DNA of 54,560 nt from an uncultured Muribaculum sp. (GCA_910578785.1 CAJTSJ010000019.1:1-54560); one strand, 5' to 3'. Shown: positions 44,701 through 52,481, counted from the first letter of the stretch. Program-made: numbers and translations. The notes: generated by a model not told the origin, from the letters alone.

Positions 44701-46327
44701 CGAGAGCTACCACGTTAGACTTACCTACGGCAGAAGCCTTCTCACCGTTGTGGGCAACTACTGTATAATAGTACAGAGTGAGTTCTTCAGTCTCTTCAAT
44801 TTCCTGAGAAAGGGCATTGACATTGAGGTTCGAACCTACGGCAACAGCACCCGGATAGCGTACTACGTCGTAAGTAACGGCCTTTTCGTCAATGTAGCCG
44901 CCTTCAACAGTAGTGGTGACCGGAGCCCATGAAATCTTCATGTTGCCGCCCTCGTAAACGAGAGTAACCTCGGGAGTGGTAGGAACGCCTACGCCAATGT
45001 AAAGTGAAGTCTTGGCGACGGGGCTCTTGCCGACTGCGTTTTCAAGAACTACGGCTATCTTATAGTCACCGGCGTTGGCAACAGTAACGTTTTCAGAAAC
45101 AGCCTTGCCGTAAGCGGAAGAACCTGTAGCGACAACCTCATTGTTGAAAGTAACGGTGTAGTTTACAGTACCTTCACCGGCTGCACCACCATAAAGGTTG
45201 GCGGGAACGTTGAACTTAACAGTTCCGTTGAGTTTGCCTTCGGGGAAGCTGACAGCGAGGCCGGTAGCTGCAGAAGGAGCGCCTGCTTCGGGAGGAGTCG
45301 GGATGTAAAGACCGGCTACTTCATCGTTGTCGGGGAACTCATAGATTACAGTAGCTTCACCGGTAGTGGTGTTGACTTCTGCCAAAACTCCGGTTTCTTC
45401 GGGAGAACATACAGTCCAGAACAAGCGGTTGCTCTTCTTCTCGAATGCCATGCCTGCGATGTACTGCGGGCAAAGGCCGGTTTCTCCAACCTCTGTCACA
45501 GCGCCTGTGGTAAGATCAATTTTGCAGAGAGTAGATGCAACGCAAATTTTGTTCTCACCCTGAGGCACAGTCGTTCTCTTAATACCATAGCCCTGACCGT
45601 TGCCATCTACCGCAAATGTGGCCCAATCGCCGTCAAGAGCGGCGATTCCGGTAACTACGGGACCATTGGCAGTGTATTCGAGAGTGCCTAAACGAAAACC
45701 GTTACCTGCTTCATTGTAGAATATACCGTATACAGCGCCATTGTATTCATCCATACCCATTGAGAGGGCACCGATATTTTCTGCACCGCTGTTATAAACA
45801 ACTTCTCCGGTTTCGATGTCATAACCGGTGAAATCAAATATATTAATGATACCAAGGATGCTCTGGTAATTATGGGTGTAATACACACCGTCCAGAAGAA
45901 CACCACCAAAATATGCCTGAGGACCGGGAACAACCATGTTGAATGTCTGTGAAGCATTAGTAGGTACTTCATAGAGACCGGCCGGCTGATTGTCCTGAGA
46001 CCACGAATCAGAGTAAATCACACTACCATAGATGGCAGGAACATTAGCGGCTTCATGAGCGATAGGCTTTTTGAAACCACGCACAGCCTTAGTGTACGCT
46101 GAACGCAGAGCGTTAGCATTAAGGGCCTTCGGCGAACGCACCTGACCGAGAGTAACAACCTCCTTAGTGTCAGGACGGGCGGTCGCAGTCTGGGTAAGCG
46201 CCTGACGCTTGGCGTCAACGACGGGGCTACCCTGCTTAGATGCGTTCAAAGTCGCGTCAGCTGAAGCCGAGAAGGCTACCGAAGCAACGAGAAGCATCGA
46301 GAAAACAGCTCGTAAAACTTTTTTCAT
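41789..46327 (-). CDS. Large secreted protein with choice-of-anchor J and Fn3-like domains
   Basis: The product has 1512 residues from the ATG at 46327, which directly gives a signal peptide ('MLLVASVAFSASADA'); an upstream frame adds 26 unsupported residues. The first third has propeller-like repeats ('GLYEVPTNASQTF', 'GGVLLDGVYYTHNY'). Several Fn3-like modules follow ('PTTPEVTLVYEGGNMKISW'). Jelly-roll choice-of-anchor J domains are marked by 'MDDWLITAPI' and 'QADDWAISPML'. The last 65 residues ('VSVVAVDGKVVFAAAG', 'VTPGVYVVKAG', 'KVLVK') look like a type IX-type sorting tail or short beta-module. No catalytic site is visible; binding of glycans or proteins at the cell surface is likely. 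It follows the M6 protease gene by 85 bases on the same strand. Confidence 0.8.
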   Translation of the reverse strand: MKKVLRAVFSMLLVASVAFSASADATLNASKQGSPVVDAKRQALTQTATARPDTKEVVTLGQVRSPKALNANALRSAYTKAVRGFKKPIAHEAANVPAIYGSVIYSDSWSQDNQPAGLYEVPTNASQTFNMVVPGPQAYFGGVLLDGVYYTHNYQSILGIINIFDFTGYDIETGEVVYNSGAENIGALSMGMDEYNGAVYGIFYNEAGNGFRLGTLEYTANGPVVTGIAALDGDWATFAVDGNGQGYGIKRTTVPQGENKICVASTLCKIDLTTGAVTEVGETGLCPQYIAGMAFEKKSNRLFWTVCSPEETGVLAEVNTTTGEATVIYEFPDNDEVAGLYIPTPPEAGAPSAATGLAVSFPEGKLNGTVKFNVPANLYGGAAGEGTVNYTVTFNNEVVATGSSAYGKAVSENVTVANAGDYKIAVVLENAVGKSPVAKTSLYIGVGVPTTPEVTLVYEGGNMKISWAPVTTTVEGGYIDEKAVTYDVVRYPGAVAVGSNLNVNALSQEIEETEELTLYYYTVVAHNGEKASAVGKSNVVALGKGFNTPYSCEFDSADDLAVFTVIDANGDNKSWTYNDGYVRVAYNTKVAMDDWLITAPIKLEASKLYELEFDVRGQSTTYPELIEVMMGNAATVEAMTKVLIEPTEIKTSSSQWVHMKVRIVPETTGYYNFGFHGISAANMYYLCLDNLKVSGAMNADIPAAVSDLVVEPGTNGDLYATLSFVSPAKLLSGKDIKELTKIEVLMDGEVIATPRPLVNTKITVPAVVEEDGTYNFTVVAYNENGAGDPASASAYIGIDYPEAIANVKMNELVSKPGEVTISWDAVTKDVRGNAITPTYSVYELTQTGRTLLADGLTEPKYVCTPVAAGEQDYIQYAVFANSKRGEGEGALAQGFVGTPYDGYFESFANGGPSHGIVITDVAGSAKWALATDDTFSDLASADLDGGYIIMQGQYLDDAAAIMLGKFTIANLEDPAFTFFTYNIGNDDANIIEVYINDRSNADGYQLVYENYVSETGAANSWNKVLIDLSDYAGKEIEIKVGGSIQKYANIMFDAFKVADRVQKDLSVKVDAPATVVPGKEINVNVTIKNEADMASEAYVAKLKANNVVFATLEGEALEMGAAKTFQVPYAFSAVDEEPVEFVAEVIYEGDENKANNVTDAFVVTPKVSIYPVPVDLAGEVTPEGVQLSWGEPDLTGSNFTAKVEDFEAGEAGDMEFEGWTFVDVDGSPVGGFQDTDVPGITPSSTAASFFVFDASLPQFNQTFAAHSGTKYLAAMFRYDDGQADDWAISPMLTGNAQTISFFAKSYSAKYPEKVEVYYSNGSLDTKEFVKIEGAGGIVPGEWTLYSAEIPEGAKYFAIRSCASGSFMLMIDDVTYETGIDFKDLSIVGYNVYRNAVKVNAEPEAECEYLDTEAVAQNNEYAVTAVYTVGESKASDKIMVTTTGIDNVLAGVEIVAEAGQIIVTGAEGLQVSVVAVDGKVVFAAAGEAKTVATVTPGVYVVKAGAKVAKVLVK

Positions 46328-46412
46328 AGCGATTGGTTCGATTCCGAAAATTACTATACCCCGCCCGGACACCGGAATCGTTTTTTGCCCGGACGAGACT
46401 TTCAAACTAAAA

Positions 46413-49244
46413 TTATTTAATTAATACCTTATACGTAACATTATCAACTACTACAAGGTAAACACCTGATGCAGGAGCATCTACAACAAGACTTCCGGAG
46501 GCATCGGCCCTGCCGGACGATAGAACCACGCCCGACACGTCCATCAAAGCGACCTCGGCCATGGGCGAGGCACCGCTTATCACTATCGAACGTGCCTGTG
46601 CGCTGACAGAACATACGGAAGAGGCCACAGCGTCGATGGCCGAAGTGTCGGTCAGAGTGACAACCTCGACAGGATCGGACTCGAGCGAAACGAGCTCGCC
46701 GTCGGTGGCCTTGACCGTATAATAATATATGGTGGAGTGTTCGAGTCCGTCGACGGTGTGCGACATGACATCACCCATCGGCTTGGAACTGTAGTCGGCC
46801 AGGTCGACCTTCTCCGAAGCCACACCGTAGTCAACCACAATGTCGTCGATGGCCACGGCACCGTTGGCGCCGCCGCGGTCGTAGGTAATGGCCACGGCCC
46901 ATGTGCCGACAGGAAGTTCTTTGACCTCTACGCGCTTGCCTCCCTTATCGGTAACGACAGGCACCTTGACCACATCCTTCCACTGGCCGCCTGCATAGGC
47001 CGAAACGGTAAGCGAGGTAGCCTCGTCGGCCTTCGAGCCGCGATGCCAGAAGCTGATGCCGTGGACAGGTCCGTCGTAGACGGGCGATGCCAGGCGGTCG
47101 CCGGTGGCGCCGAGACGAAGAGCCGGTATGGCCTCGCCGGAGTAAGCGGTGTTGGAGTAGTAGGACGAAGTGGTCGAAGTCCATCCTGACGGTATTTTAT
47201 TTCCTGTAAAGTCGCAAGTGTCGTGGTTGGAACCGGTCATAGGCAAGGAGAACACGGTGAGCATATATCCGTTGGCCTCGTCAAGCGGCATCCACGATGC
47301 TGTAAACGAGTGGGCGGTGACATCCGTAGCCGGAAGAGCCTCTACAGACTTCATGTCCAGGGGCAAAGGAAGAGTGGTCACCGACACCTTCTCCGAATAT
47401 TCGCTGAACTGCCATCCGTCGCCGGCCTGCACCATATAATAGTAAGCAGTCTCGGCCGACAGCCCGTCGACAAGATAACTGCCGACAGCACCTACGCTGA
47501 TGCGCGACATACCGGCGACAGGCGCATCGGAGGCGGCGTCGCATACGGTAAGATAGTAGTCGGTATCGGGTGTCAGAGTCCAGTTTGCAACGAATGAGTG
47601 GTAAGTGGCGTCGGAAGCCGGCAATACATCAGGCACTGAGACATTCCCGGCCTTGCCTCCAAGCACATTAAAGCTGATAATGCCGTCATTTTCAGCTATG
47701 TCGGTAATAGGTAAGTCAATACCTATGCCTGTCCATGTGCGCATTGCCGGTTTGGTATCGGCAGTGAACGAAGTCACATTTTTAGTGCCGGGGAAAGCAT
47801 CGCCGTCGCGGGTGTAGTCGGTCTGGGTGCCGTCGGCCTCCTCTATGTCGACATACTGGTGCGAGGGTGTGTTGTTGACCACGTTGCGCGACCACACCGA
47901 CGGATCATAATGTACATGCCAGATAAGCATCCCATGACCCGGCAGATATTTGTCCCAGCCTTCCTGCTGGCGGTTTTCGAGCAGGAAGAACTCGTTAGGC
48001 TCCGGAGTGTTGATAACACCGGCCACATTTTCTGAAATCGGATGCAGCGTGGCAGACAAAGCATCGGAAATCTCGCGCGGCTCCATCCATCCGAGAGCGT
48101 AGCGCTCAAACGCGCCGTAAAGCGGCGGCGTACAGCCTCCGTTGTTATAGGGGCCGTAGTCCATGGCCGACCATGAGCCGGGGGTGAACGACGAAGTGTA
48201 GGACGTGGCGTAGAGGTCGGGCAGTCCCATCACATGCGAGAACTCATGAACGAACGTGCCTACGCCGTCGGGACGCGAGCCTTCCCACTCGTTGGAGCAT
48301 GCGTAACGGTCGAGCAGCACACCGTCGTAATAGTGAGGGGTATAGTCGCCTGCGGTGACGTTCCATGAATGAGGCCATACCGTATTTGCGGCACCGCCGG
48401 AAGCCTCTCCGCGGCCGGCGTAGAATATGAACACGTTGTCGATGACGCCGTCGCCGTCGCGGTCATACTGCGAGAAGTCGACTTCGTCATCGAGTATGTT
48501 GCATGCGTGGACCGCCATCTGCTCCGGATTTTTATCGTTGCCGCTCCAGTCGTTGCCTCCATAATAAGCCTGCGGTTGCGGCAAAGTCACCGGTCCGTAG
48601 ACGTCAAAGTCGGGGACAAACTTGCCCGACGAGCACAATGTAAAGAAATCCTTTGCGGAGCCCGTACCGCCATAGTCGCTGAAGCCCTCCTCATTAAGCA
48701 TACGGGTAAAATAGTCTTTCGGATCGGAGAGCGAAAATTTCACATCAGAGTATTCTACAATAATCACAATCGCTTTCTGCTCGCCATGGACCGGGAAGTT
48801 GGCATCGGGGAAGAGCCCCTTGTCGATATTGGTCGACCCGGACTGATACATCGGCGGCATATTCATCAACATGCTGTTGCGTGCCACATTTGCCCGGCTC
48901 TCCATCACGGAGAATACGCGCTCCATATCGACCTTCGACAGGAAAGCCTCGGCTTCGGCCGAACGCGAGCCTACAGGCGCGGCCTGTATATGGCTGTTCA
49001 CGGTAAAGCCCGAAGCATCGACATCGGCGTAATAAAAGCTGCCTTTATCTTCCAAAAGCATATAACCATCCTCCGACAGATAGAAGTGGTGGCGTTCGTC
49101 GCCCTTCAACTGTACGGTCAACTCGGAACCATCGGCCTGAGTCATGGTCAAAAAACCCGGTTTCGCAGGCACACCATGCACTACAGCGCCTGAAATGGCA
49201 ATCAGAGCAGAGGATAACAGAACTTTCTTAAACAAATGTGACAT
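46413..49244 (-). CDS. Secreted M6-family metalloprotease
   Basis: The 943-residue protein has a signal peptide (about 1-25). The propeptide-like start 'HHFYLSEDGYMLLED' and 'RAIVIIVEYSD'-type strand (here 'KAIVIIVEYSDVKFS') are typical of the M6 domain. The zinc motif HEFSH has its first histidine at residue 333, with 'GLPDLYAT' after it and a Met-turn-like 'WSAMDYG'. Residues about 540-860 contain two Fn3-like repeats around a choice-of-anchor domain. The final 70 residues ('VALMDVSGVVLSSG', 'ASGVYLVVVDN', 'YKVLIK') form a sorting-tail-like module matching that of the adjacent 1512-residue protein. M6 proteases (InhA type) degrade host or dietary proteins; the target is unknown. A full-consensus promoter lies upstream. 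Confidence 0.88.
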   Translation of the reverse strand: MSHLFKKVLLSSALIAISGAVVHGVPAKPGFLTMTQADGSELTVQLKGDERHHFYLSEDGYMLLEDKGSFYYADVDASGFTVNSHIQAAPVGSRSAEAEAFLSKVDMERVFSVMESRANVARNSMLMNMPPMYQSGSTNIDKGLFPDANFPVHGEQKAIVIIVEYSDVKFSLSDPKDYFTRMLNEEGFSDYGGTGSAKDFFTLCSSGKFVPDFDVYGPVTLPQPQAYYGGNDWSGNDKNPEQMAVHACNILDDEVDFSQYDRDGDGVIDNVFIFYAGRGEASGGAANTVWPHSWNVTAGDYTPHYYDGVLLDRYACSNEWEGSRPDGVGTFVHEFSHVMGLPDLYATSYTSSFTPGSWSAMDYGPYNNGGCTPPLYGAFERYALGWMEPREISDALSATLHPISENVAGVINTPEPNEFFLLENRQQEGWDKYLPGHGMLIWHVHYDPSVWSRNVVNNTPSHQYVDIEEADGTQTDYTRDGDAFPGTKNVTSFTADTKPAMRTWTGIGIDLPITDIAENDGIISFNVLGGKAGNVSVPDVLPASDATYHSFVANWTLTPDTDYYLTVCDAASDAPVAGMSRISVGAVGSYLVDGLSAETAYYYMVQAGDGWQFSEYSEKVSVTTLPLPLDMKSVEALPATDVTAHSFTASWMPLDEANGYMLTVFSLPMTGSNHDTCDFTGNKIPSGWTSTTSSYYSNTAYSGEAIPALRLGATGDRLASPVYDGPVHGISFWHRGSKADEATSLTVSAYAGGQWKDVVKVPVVTDKGGKRVEVKELPVGTWAVAITYDRGGANGAVAIDDIVVDYGVASEKVDLADYSSKPMGDVMSHTVDGLEHSTIYYYTVKATDGELVSLESDPVEVVTLTDTSAIDAVASSVCSVSAQARSIVISGASPMAEVALMDVSGVVLSSGRADASGSLVVDAPASGVYLVVVDNVTYKVLIK

Positions 49245-49275
49245 TATTTATTGCAATATATAACATTAGATTTTG

Positions 49276-49307
49276 CAAAAATACATTATCGCGTTGACAT
49301 AAGCAAA
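49276..49307 (-). promoter_or_regulatory. Promoter of the M6 protease gene
   Basis: On the minus strand, TTTG (49307-49304), 20 bases, then TATTTTTG (49283-49276) is a complete Bacteroidetes consensus. Transcription would start near 49269, leaving a leader of about 25 bases. The remaining AT-rich sequence to 49486 holds no gene; a 7-bp repeat CAAAATG/CATTTTG (49381-49387, 49410-49416) is the only structure seen. Confidence 0.7.
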
Positions 49308-49486
49308 CATTAAGCCACAAAAAGAAAATAAATTTTAAAAATAAATGTGGTATTTGCGGAAAAACGCATTTATAGTGGCACAAAATGTTAAAATTGCGCT
49401 TTTTCAGTGCATTTTGCCAGCAAAACAGGCCATTTTTGAATATTTCCCGCGGACCGCCTCGACGGGTTACATCCCCTCACTCATAA

Positions 49487-50364
49487 GATGTGCGACAGAG
49501 AGAGTCCGTAACGTGCAACGTCTACGACGTTGTGGGTTTCTTTTATTCCCCGCCTCTCCCCCACGAACGCCACTGTCGTGGCTTTATCGTGAGGTTAAAC
49601 ATATAGTCGCACCTCCGGCGCGCCACGTGCAGGATTCGGCACGTCGCCGCAGTCATGCCGGGATGCGTAATGAGATGCGTCGAAGACGCATGATGTGTGA
49701 ATCCCCACGTTCAGGGGGCGCAGTCCCCGGTACGTGGGGCCTCGGTGATGCCCCAATCACACCGCACGTCGGAGATGCGCGACAGAGAGAGTCCGTAACG
49801 TGCAACGTCTACGACGTTGTGGGTTTCTTTTATTCCCCGCCTCTCCCCCACGAACGCCACTGTCGTGGCTTTATCGTGAGGTTAAACATATAGTCGCACC
49901 TCCGGCGCGCCACGTACAGGATTCAAGCACGCCGCCGCAACCATGCGGGCGTCCGGGGCGGTATGCGTAATGGGATGCGCCGAAGACGCATAATGTGTGA
50001 ATCCCCACGTGCAGGATTCAAGCACGCCGCCGCAGCCATGCGGGTGTCCGGGACGGTATGCGTAATGGGATGCGCCGAAGACGCATAATGTGTGAATCCC
50101 CACGTGCAGGATTCAAGCACGCCGCCGCAGCCATGCGGGTGTCCGGGACGGTATGCGTAATGGGATGCGCCGAAGACGCACGATGAGTGAATCCCCACGT
50201 TCAGAATCCGGCACGCCGCCGCAGTCATGCCGGTATGCGTAATGAGATGCGTCGAAGACGCATAATGTGTGAATCCCCACGTTCAGGGGGCGCAGTCCCC
50301 GGTACGTGGGGCCTCGGTGATGCCCCAATCACACCGCACGTCGGAGATGTGCGACAGAGAAAGT
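49487..50364. repeat. Nested tandem repeat array (block 2)
   Basis: The block reads A1-B1-C1-A2-B2-B3-B4-B5-C2 and then the first bases of a third A. Unit A (143 bases: 49487-49628 and 49774-49915) is nearly identical in both copies at an offset of 287. Unit B occurs five times (49629-49710, 49916-50010, 50011-50105, 50106-50200, 50201-50282). B2-B4 are 95 bases each; B1 and B5 are 82-base variants. Unit C is at 49711-49773 and 50283-50345. A contains AACGTC-tac-GACGTT (49517-49531, 49804-49818) and B contains ATGCGTC-gaa-GACGCAT (for example 49675-49691). 95 is not a multiple of three, so the unit cannot encode a repeated peptide. No gene is supported here. Confidence 0.85.
49916..50282. repeat. 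Four tandem B units of 95/82 bases
   Basis: B2, B3 and B4 are head-to-tail 95-base copies differing at only a few positions. B5 lacks 13 bases after the 'GCAGTCATGC' segment, as does the isolated B1. Each copy ends ATCCCCACGT. The near identity of B2-B4 suggests recent local amplification from a single B unit of the A-B-C block. Confidence 0.85.
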
Positions 50365-50379
50365 CAAGGGGGGAGGGTA

Positions 50380-50420
50380 AAAAAAACAAAATCCGGATAC
50401 GCTCTCGCGCGGCCGGATTT
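50380..50420 (-). terminator. Intrinsic terminator beside the repeat array
   Basis: On the minus strand, an 8-bp stem AAATCCGG/CCGGATTT (50413-50420 with 50388-50395) is followed by TGTTTTTTTTACC. It would end transcripts of the LuxR-type operon or readthrough from the small-RNA candidate, and shields the repeat array. Confidence 0.7.
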
Positions 50421-50456
50421 CTAACCTATGATTCACTTATTTGTTGTTGCTAATAT

Positions 50457-50546
50457 AAATAAAAAGAATCCGATAACGGATGTCATCGGACTGCCAAGCC
50501 GTATTGGCTACGAAAAGGATATCTGTTTCCCTTGGCATCCGATTTG
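50457..50546 (-). ncRNA. Candidate structured small RNA, about 90 bases
   Basis: A full promoter (50552-50582) would start a minus-strand transcript near 50546. The RNA can fold into a closing stem in which 50543-50531 pairs with 50498-50485 (13 pairs, one bulge). Inside it are two small hairpins: AAGG/CCTT, and CGTA-gccaa-TACG. At the 3' end ATCCG-ttat-CGGAT is followed by TCTTTTT, an intrinsic terminator. The bases UCCGAU (50490-50485) could instead pair with AUCGGA (50474-50469), a longer terminator form, so two exclusive folds are possible. No frame of useful length lies inside it. No known RNA family was recognised. Standalone regulator or riboswitch relic. Confidence 0.6.
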
Positions 50547-50551
50547 TTTTG

Positions 50552-50582
50552 CAAATATACGATTTTGTTCGTAACAGCCAAA
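50552..50582 (-). promoter_or_regulatory. Full-consensus promoter of the small-RNA candidate
   Basis: On the minus strand, TTTG (50582-50579), 19 bases and TATATTTG (50559-50552) match the Bacteroidetes consensus exactly. It lies 74 bases after the stop codon of the LuxR-type gene and points away from any open frame. Confidence 0.7.
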
Positions 50583-50655
50583 CAGACAGCAGGCTATTTA
50601 ACCAAATTTAACGAAGCATCGCCCCAAAAACAGGGATGGACAGTATCTATAAATG

Positions 50656-51189
50656 TCACCGGTTAAGGTCGGACTCGGCGACAATGCCGTTCATCAGGGC
50701 ATACACGCCCAGACCGCTGACGCTCTTGATGCCGAGCTTGGCCGTTATGTTCTTGCGGTGTGAGAGCACCGTGTTGAAACTGATATCGAGACGGTCGGCA
50801 ATCTCCTTGTTGATATAGCCCATCGCCACCAGGCGGAGCACGTCGACCTCCCTTTGTGACAGGTCGGGCATCGGTCCTGCCTGCGATTTGGTCCTGTGAA
50901 GCTCAATCCTCGCACGTAGCTGTTCTACAACATCCGTCTCGCTCTGGCACAGGTCGAGCATCCCCTCCCCGCCGCCGACCACAAGCGTCCGGCCCCTGCG
51001 CGGTATAAAGAAGTCGGGATAGCCGCAGAACTTGTCGGGGGCGGTTATATACAATGTGGAGCTGTCGTCAGTGCCCTCCATGTCACCGACATCCGATACA
51101 AAAGTCACCTCCATGTCGAAATATTCACACAACAGGTACCTCAACCCGATTCTGCGGGCCACATCGTCTATGAACAGGACGACATTCAT
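50656..51189 (-). CDS. LuxR-type transcriptional regulator with atypical receiver
   Basis: The product has 177 residues. The C-terminal part (about 108-170) is a LuxR/NarL helix-turn-helix: 'LSQREVDVLRLVAMGYINKE' then 'IADRLDISFNTVLSHRKNI'. The N-terminal 100 residues are receiver-like ('NVVLFIDDVARRIGLRYLL') but show no clear phosphoacceptor aspartate followed by the conserved Thr/Ser and Lys, so signalling by phosphorylation is doubtful. Its ATG overlaps the stop of the hemerythrin-like gene by four bases (ATGA), so the two are coupled. A regulator responding to a signal sensed or handled by that protein is a reasonable inference. Confidence 0.85.
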   Translation of the reverse strand: MNVVLFIDDVARRIGLRYLLCEYFDMEVTFVSDVGDMEGTDDSSTLYITAPDKFCGYPDFFIPRRGRTLVVGGGEGMLDLCQSETDVVEQLRARIELHRTKSQAGPMPDLSQREVDVLRLVAMGYINKEIADRLDISFNTVLSHRKNITAKLGIKSVSGLGVYALMNGIVAESDLNR

Positions 51190-51860
51190 AAGTCAAGACC
51201 GGGATTTACCGACACAAGCGGAAGCAGGATATGCCTGCGTATGCGGTTGTTCTGGCGCATATCCTTCTCCAGCGTCACAATAGCCACCACCACGCCATAG
51301 CACAGATTCTGGTCGTAACGGCCGGCAAGATGCTTGATAAACATGCTCTTCAGGTCGCCGAGTTTGTCTTCTATAACGCTGTCAAGACCGACGGCACGGC
51401 TGTCGGCCGAGATTCCGCGACCCGCCATGATGGCCGGAAACAGCTCATTGTCGTCCAGGGCGATGCGGTCGAGAAGGTCCTGCTTCAACCCCTCGAAGAA
51501 GCGCAGCATCAGCTCTAGATTGCTGTTGGCGTCGTTGGCGCTTTTCAACAGCAGATTGAAATGACGCTCAATGTTGGGGAGCTGAAAGTGGGAATAATAG
51601 GCATTGGTCTTGGCCATATAGCCGACAAGTTCGCCGACATTGAACGACCGGAGGGTCTTTTCAGGAAAATAATTTTCGTTTATAAACGTGTTGAGTATGG
51701 CGAGGAAGAAGTCCTCGTCGATGCCATGCGAACGGCAGACGTCATGTATCGAATAGTCGCCGACCCCGAGGTCGACTCCGAAGCGGTTGATGACGGGTAT
51801 GACAGAGGGCTCCTGACGCACAACGTCGCAAAGCCGGGTGTCGGTATATATCAACGGCAT
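51186..51860 (-). CDS. Hemerythrin-like protein (Ric/ScdA-related)
   Basis: The product has 224 residues. Residues about 1-70 resemble the N-terminal DUF542 of ScdA/Ric iron-sulfur repair proteins ('LCDVVRQEPSVIPVINRFGV', 'VCRSHGIDEDFFL'), but the usual Cys pair is reduced to one. Residues about 80-215 form a four-helix hemerythrin-like domain with candidate di-iron ligands 'YYSHFQLPNIERH', 'DDNELFPA', 'MFIKHLAG' and 'RIRRHILLPL'. Ric proteins mend Fe-S clusters after oxidative or nitrosative damage; a redox-sensing or repair role is likely. The stop codon overlaps the LuxR-type gene. It starts 26 bases from a solo MITE end, which may carry part of its promoter. Confidence 0.82.
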   Translation of the reverse strand: MPLIYTDTRLCDVVRQEPSVIPVINRFGVDLGVGDYSIHDVCRSHGIDEDFFLAILNTFINENYFPEKTLRSFNVGELVGYMAKTNAYYSHFQLPNIERHFNLLLKSANDANSNLELMLRFFEGLKQDLLDRIALDDNELFPAIMAGRGISADSRAVGLDSVIEDKLGDLKSMFIKHLAGRYDQNLCYGVVVAIVTLEKDMRQNNRIRRHILLPLVSVNPGLDL

Positions 51861-51883
51861 AGTTACTTAATAATGCAAGTATA

Positions 51884-51919
51884 TTTAGAGCTTGTTTAAT
51901 AATAAATGTTACTGTCAGG
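51884..51919. repeat. Solo terminal repeat of the MITE-like element
   Basis: These 36 bases are identical to 54203-54238, the left end of the 350-bp element at the window's right edge, and in the same orientation. No second end is near, so this is a lone end or the remains of a deleted copy. It lies between the hemerythrin-like gene start and the cyclo-ligase stop. Confidence 0.85.
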
Positions 51920-51924
51920 CCATA

Positions 51925-52476
51925 CTAACGGCGCTTGACGTAGACCACCTCCGACTGGGTGATAACGATGTCGACCGGAATGTCATGCGGTTCGGCCTCG
52001 ACAAAATCCACCAGCTGGAAGTCGTAGCCCACACCTATCTTAAGCGCCTTGGTCGAGCCGAGCAAACGGTCGTAGTAGCCCCGGCCGCGCCCTACCCTGT
52101 TGCCTTTGCGGTCATAGGCCACGGCCGGAACCACGACAAGCTCGATATCGGCGATGTCGCGAACGTCGTCGCCCGCAGGCTCCTCGATATGGAAAGCCCC
52201 GTACTTCAGGCGGCTCTTGTCGTAAGGGAGTATGTCGAGGTTGACTCCGTTGACCCTAGGAAGGAAGAAGTGTTTGCGGCCATGCCACTTGTCGATGAAT
52301 TCGAGCGTCGACAATTCGTCGGGCAACGAATGATACATCAAAATCCTGTCCGACATCATGAATGCGGCAGTCTGTTCAAGCATGCTGAACACCGCCTCGG
52401 CGGCCGAACGGCGTTCGGCATCGGACAGCAAGGCCTTATGGGCTTTTACACGGCTACGGATATCTTCCTTCTTCAT
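51925..52476 (-). CDS. 5-formyltetrahydrofolate cyclo-ligase
   Basis: The 183-residue enzyme converts 5-formyl-THF to 5,10-methenyl-THF using ATP, feeding one-carbon metabolism. The signature 'GNRVGRGRGYYDRLL' (glycine-rich phosphate loop) is near residue 130. 'MYHSLPDELSTLEFI', 'FFLPRV' and 'ELVVVPAVAYD' are other conserved segments. The N-terminus 'MKKEDIRSRVKAH' is the usual basic helix. Length is normal. It starts five bases after the ctpA stop, so both form an operon. Confidence 0.93.
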   Translation of the reverse strand: MKKEDIRSRVKAHKALLSDAERRSAAEAVFSMLEQTAAFMMSDRILMYHSLPDELSTLEFIDKWHGRKHFFLPRVNGVNLDILPYDKSRLKYGAFHIEEPAGDDVRDIADIELVVVPAVAYDRKGNRVGRGRGYYDRLLGSTKALKIGVGYDFQLVDFVEAEPHDIPVDIVITQSEVVYVKRR

Positions 52477-52481
52477 CTTGT

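Noticed and set aside
49916..50282. Possible CRISPR array
   Set aside because: The units are adjoining 82-95 base copies with no unique spacers between short repeats, and no cas gene is near.
49345..50453. Several open frames of 60-180 codons on both strands across the tandem repeats
   Set aside because: They arise from reading the same 95-base unit in successive frames; the peptide text is the same DNA in three phases. No ribosome site, codon bias or family match supports them.
50457..50546. Small-RNA candidate as a tRNA, 6S RNA or known riboswitch
   Set aside because: It has no CCA-type acceptor fold, no large open bubble as in 6S RNA, and no downstream gene for a riboswitch to control; left as an unassigned structured RNA.
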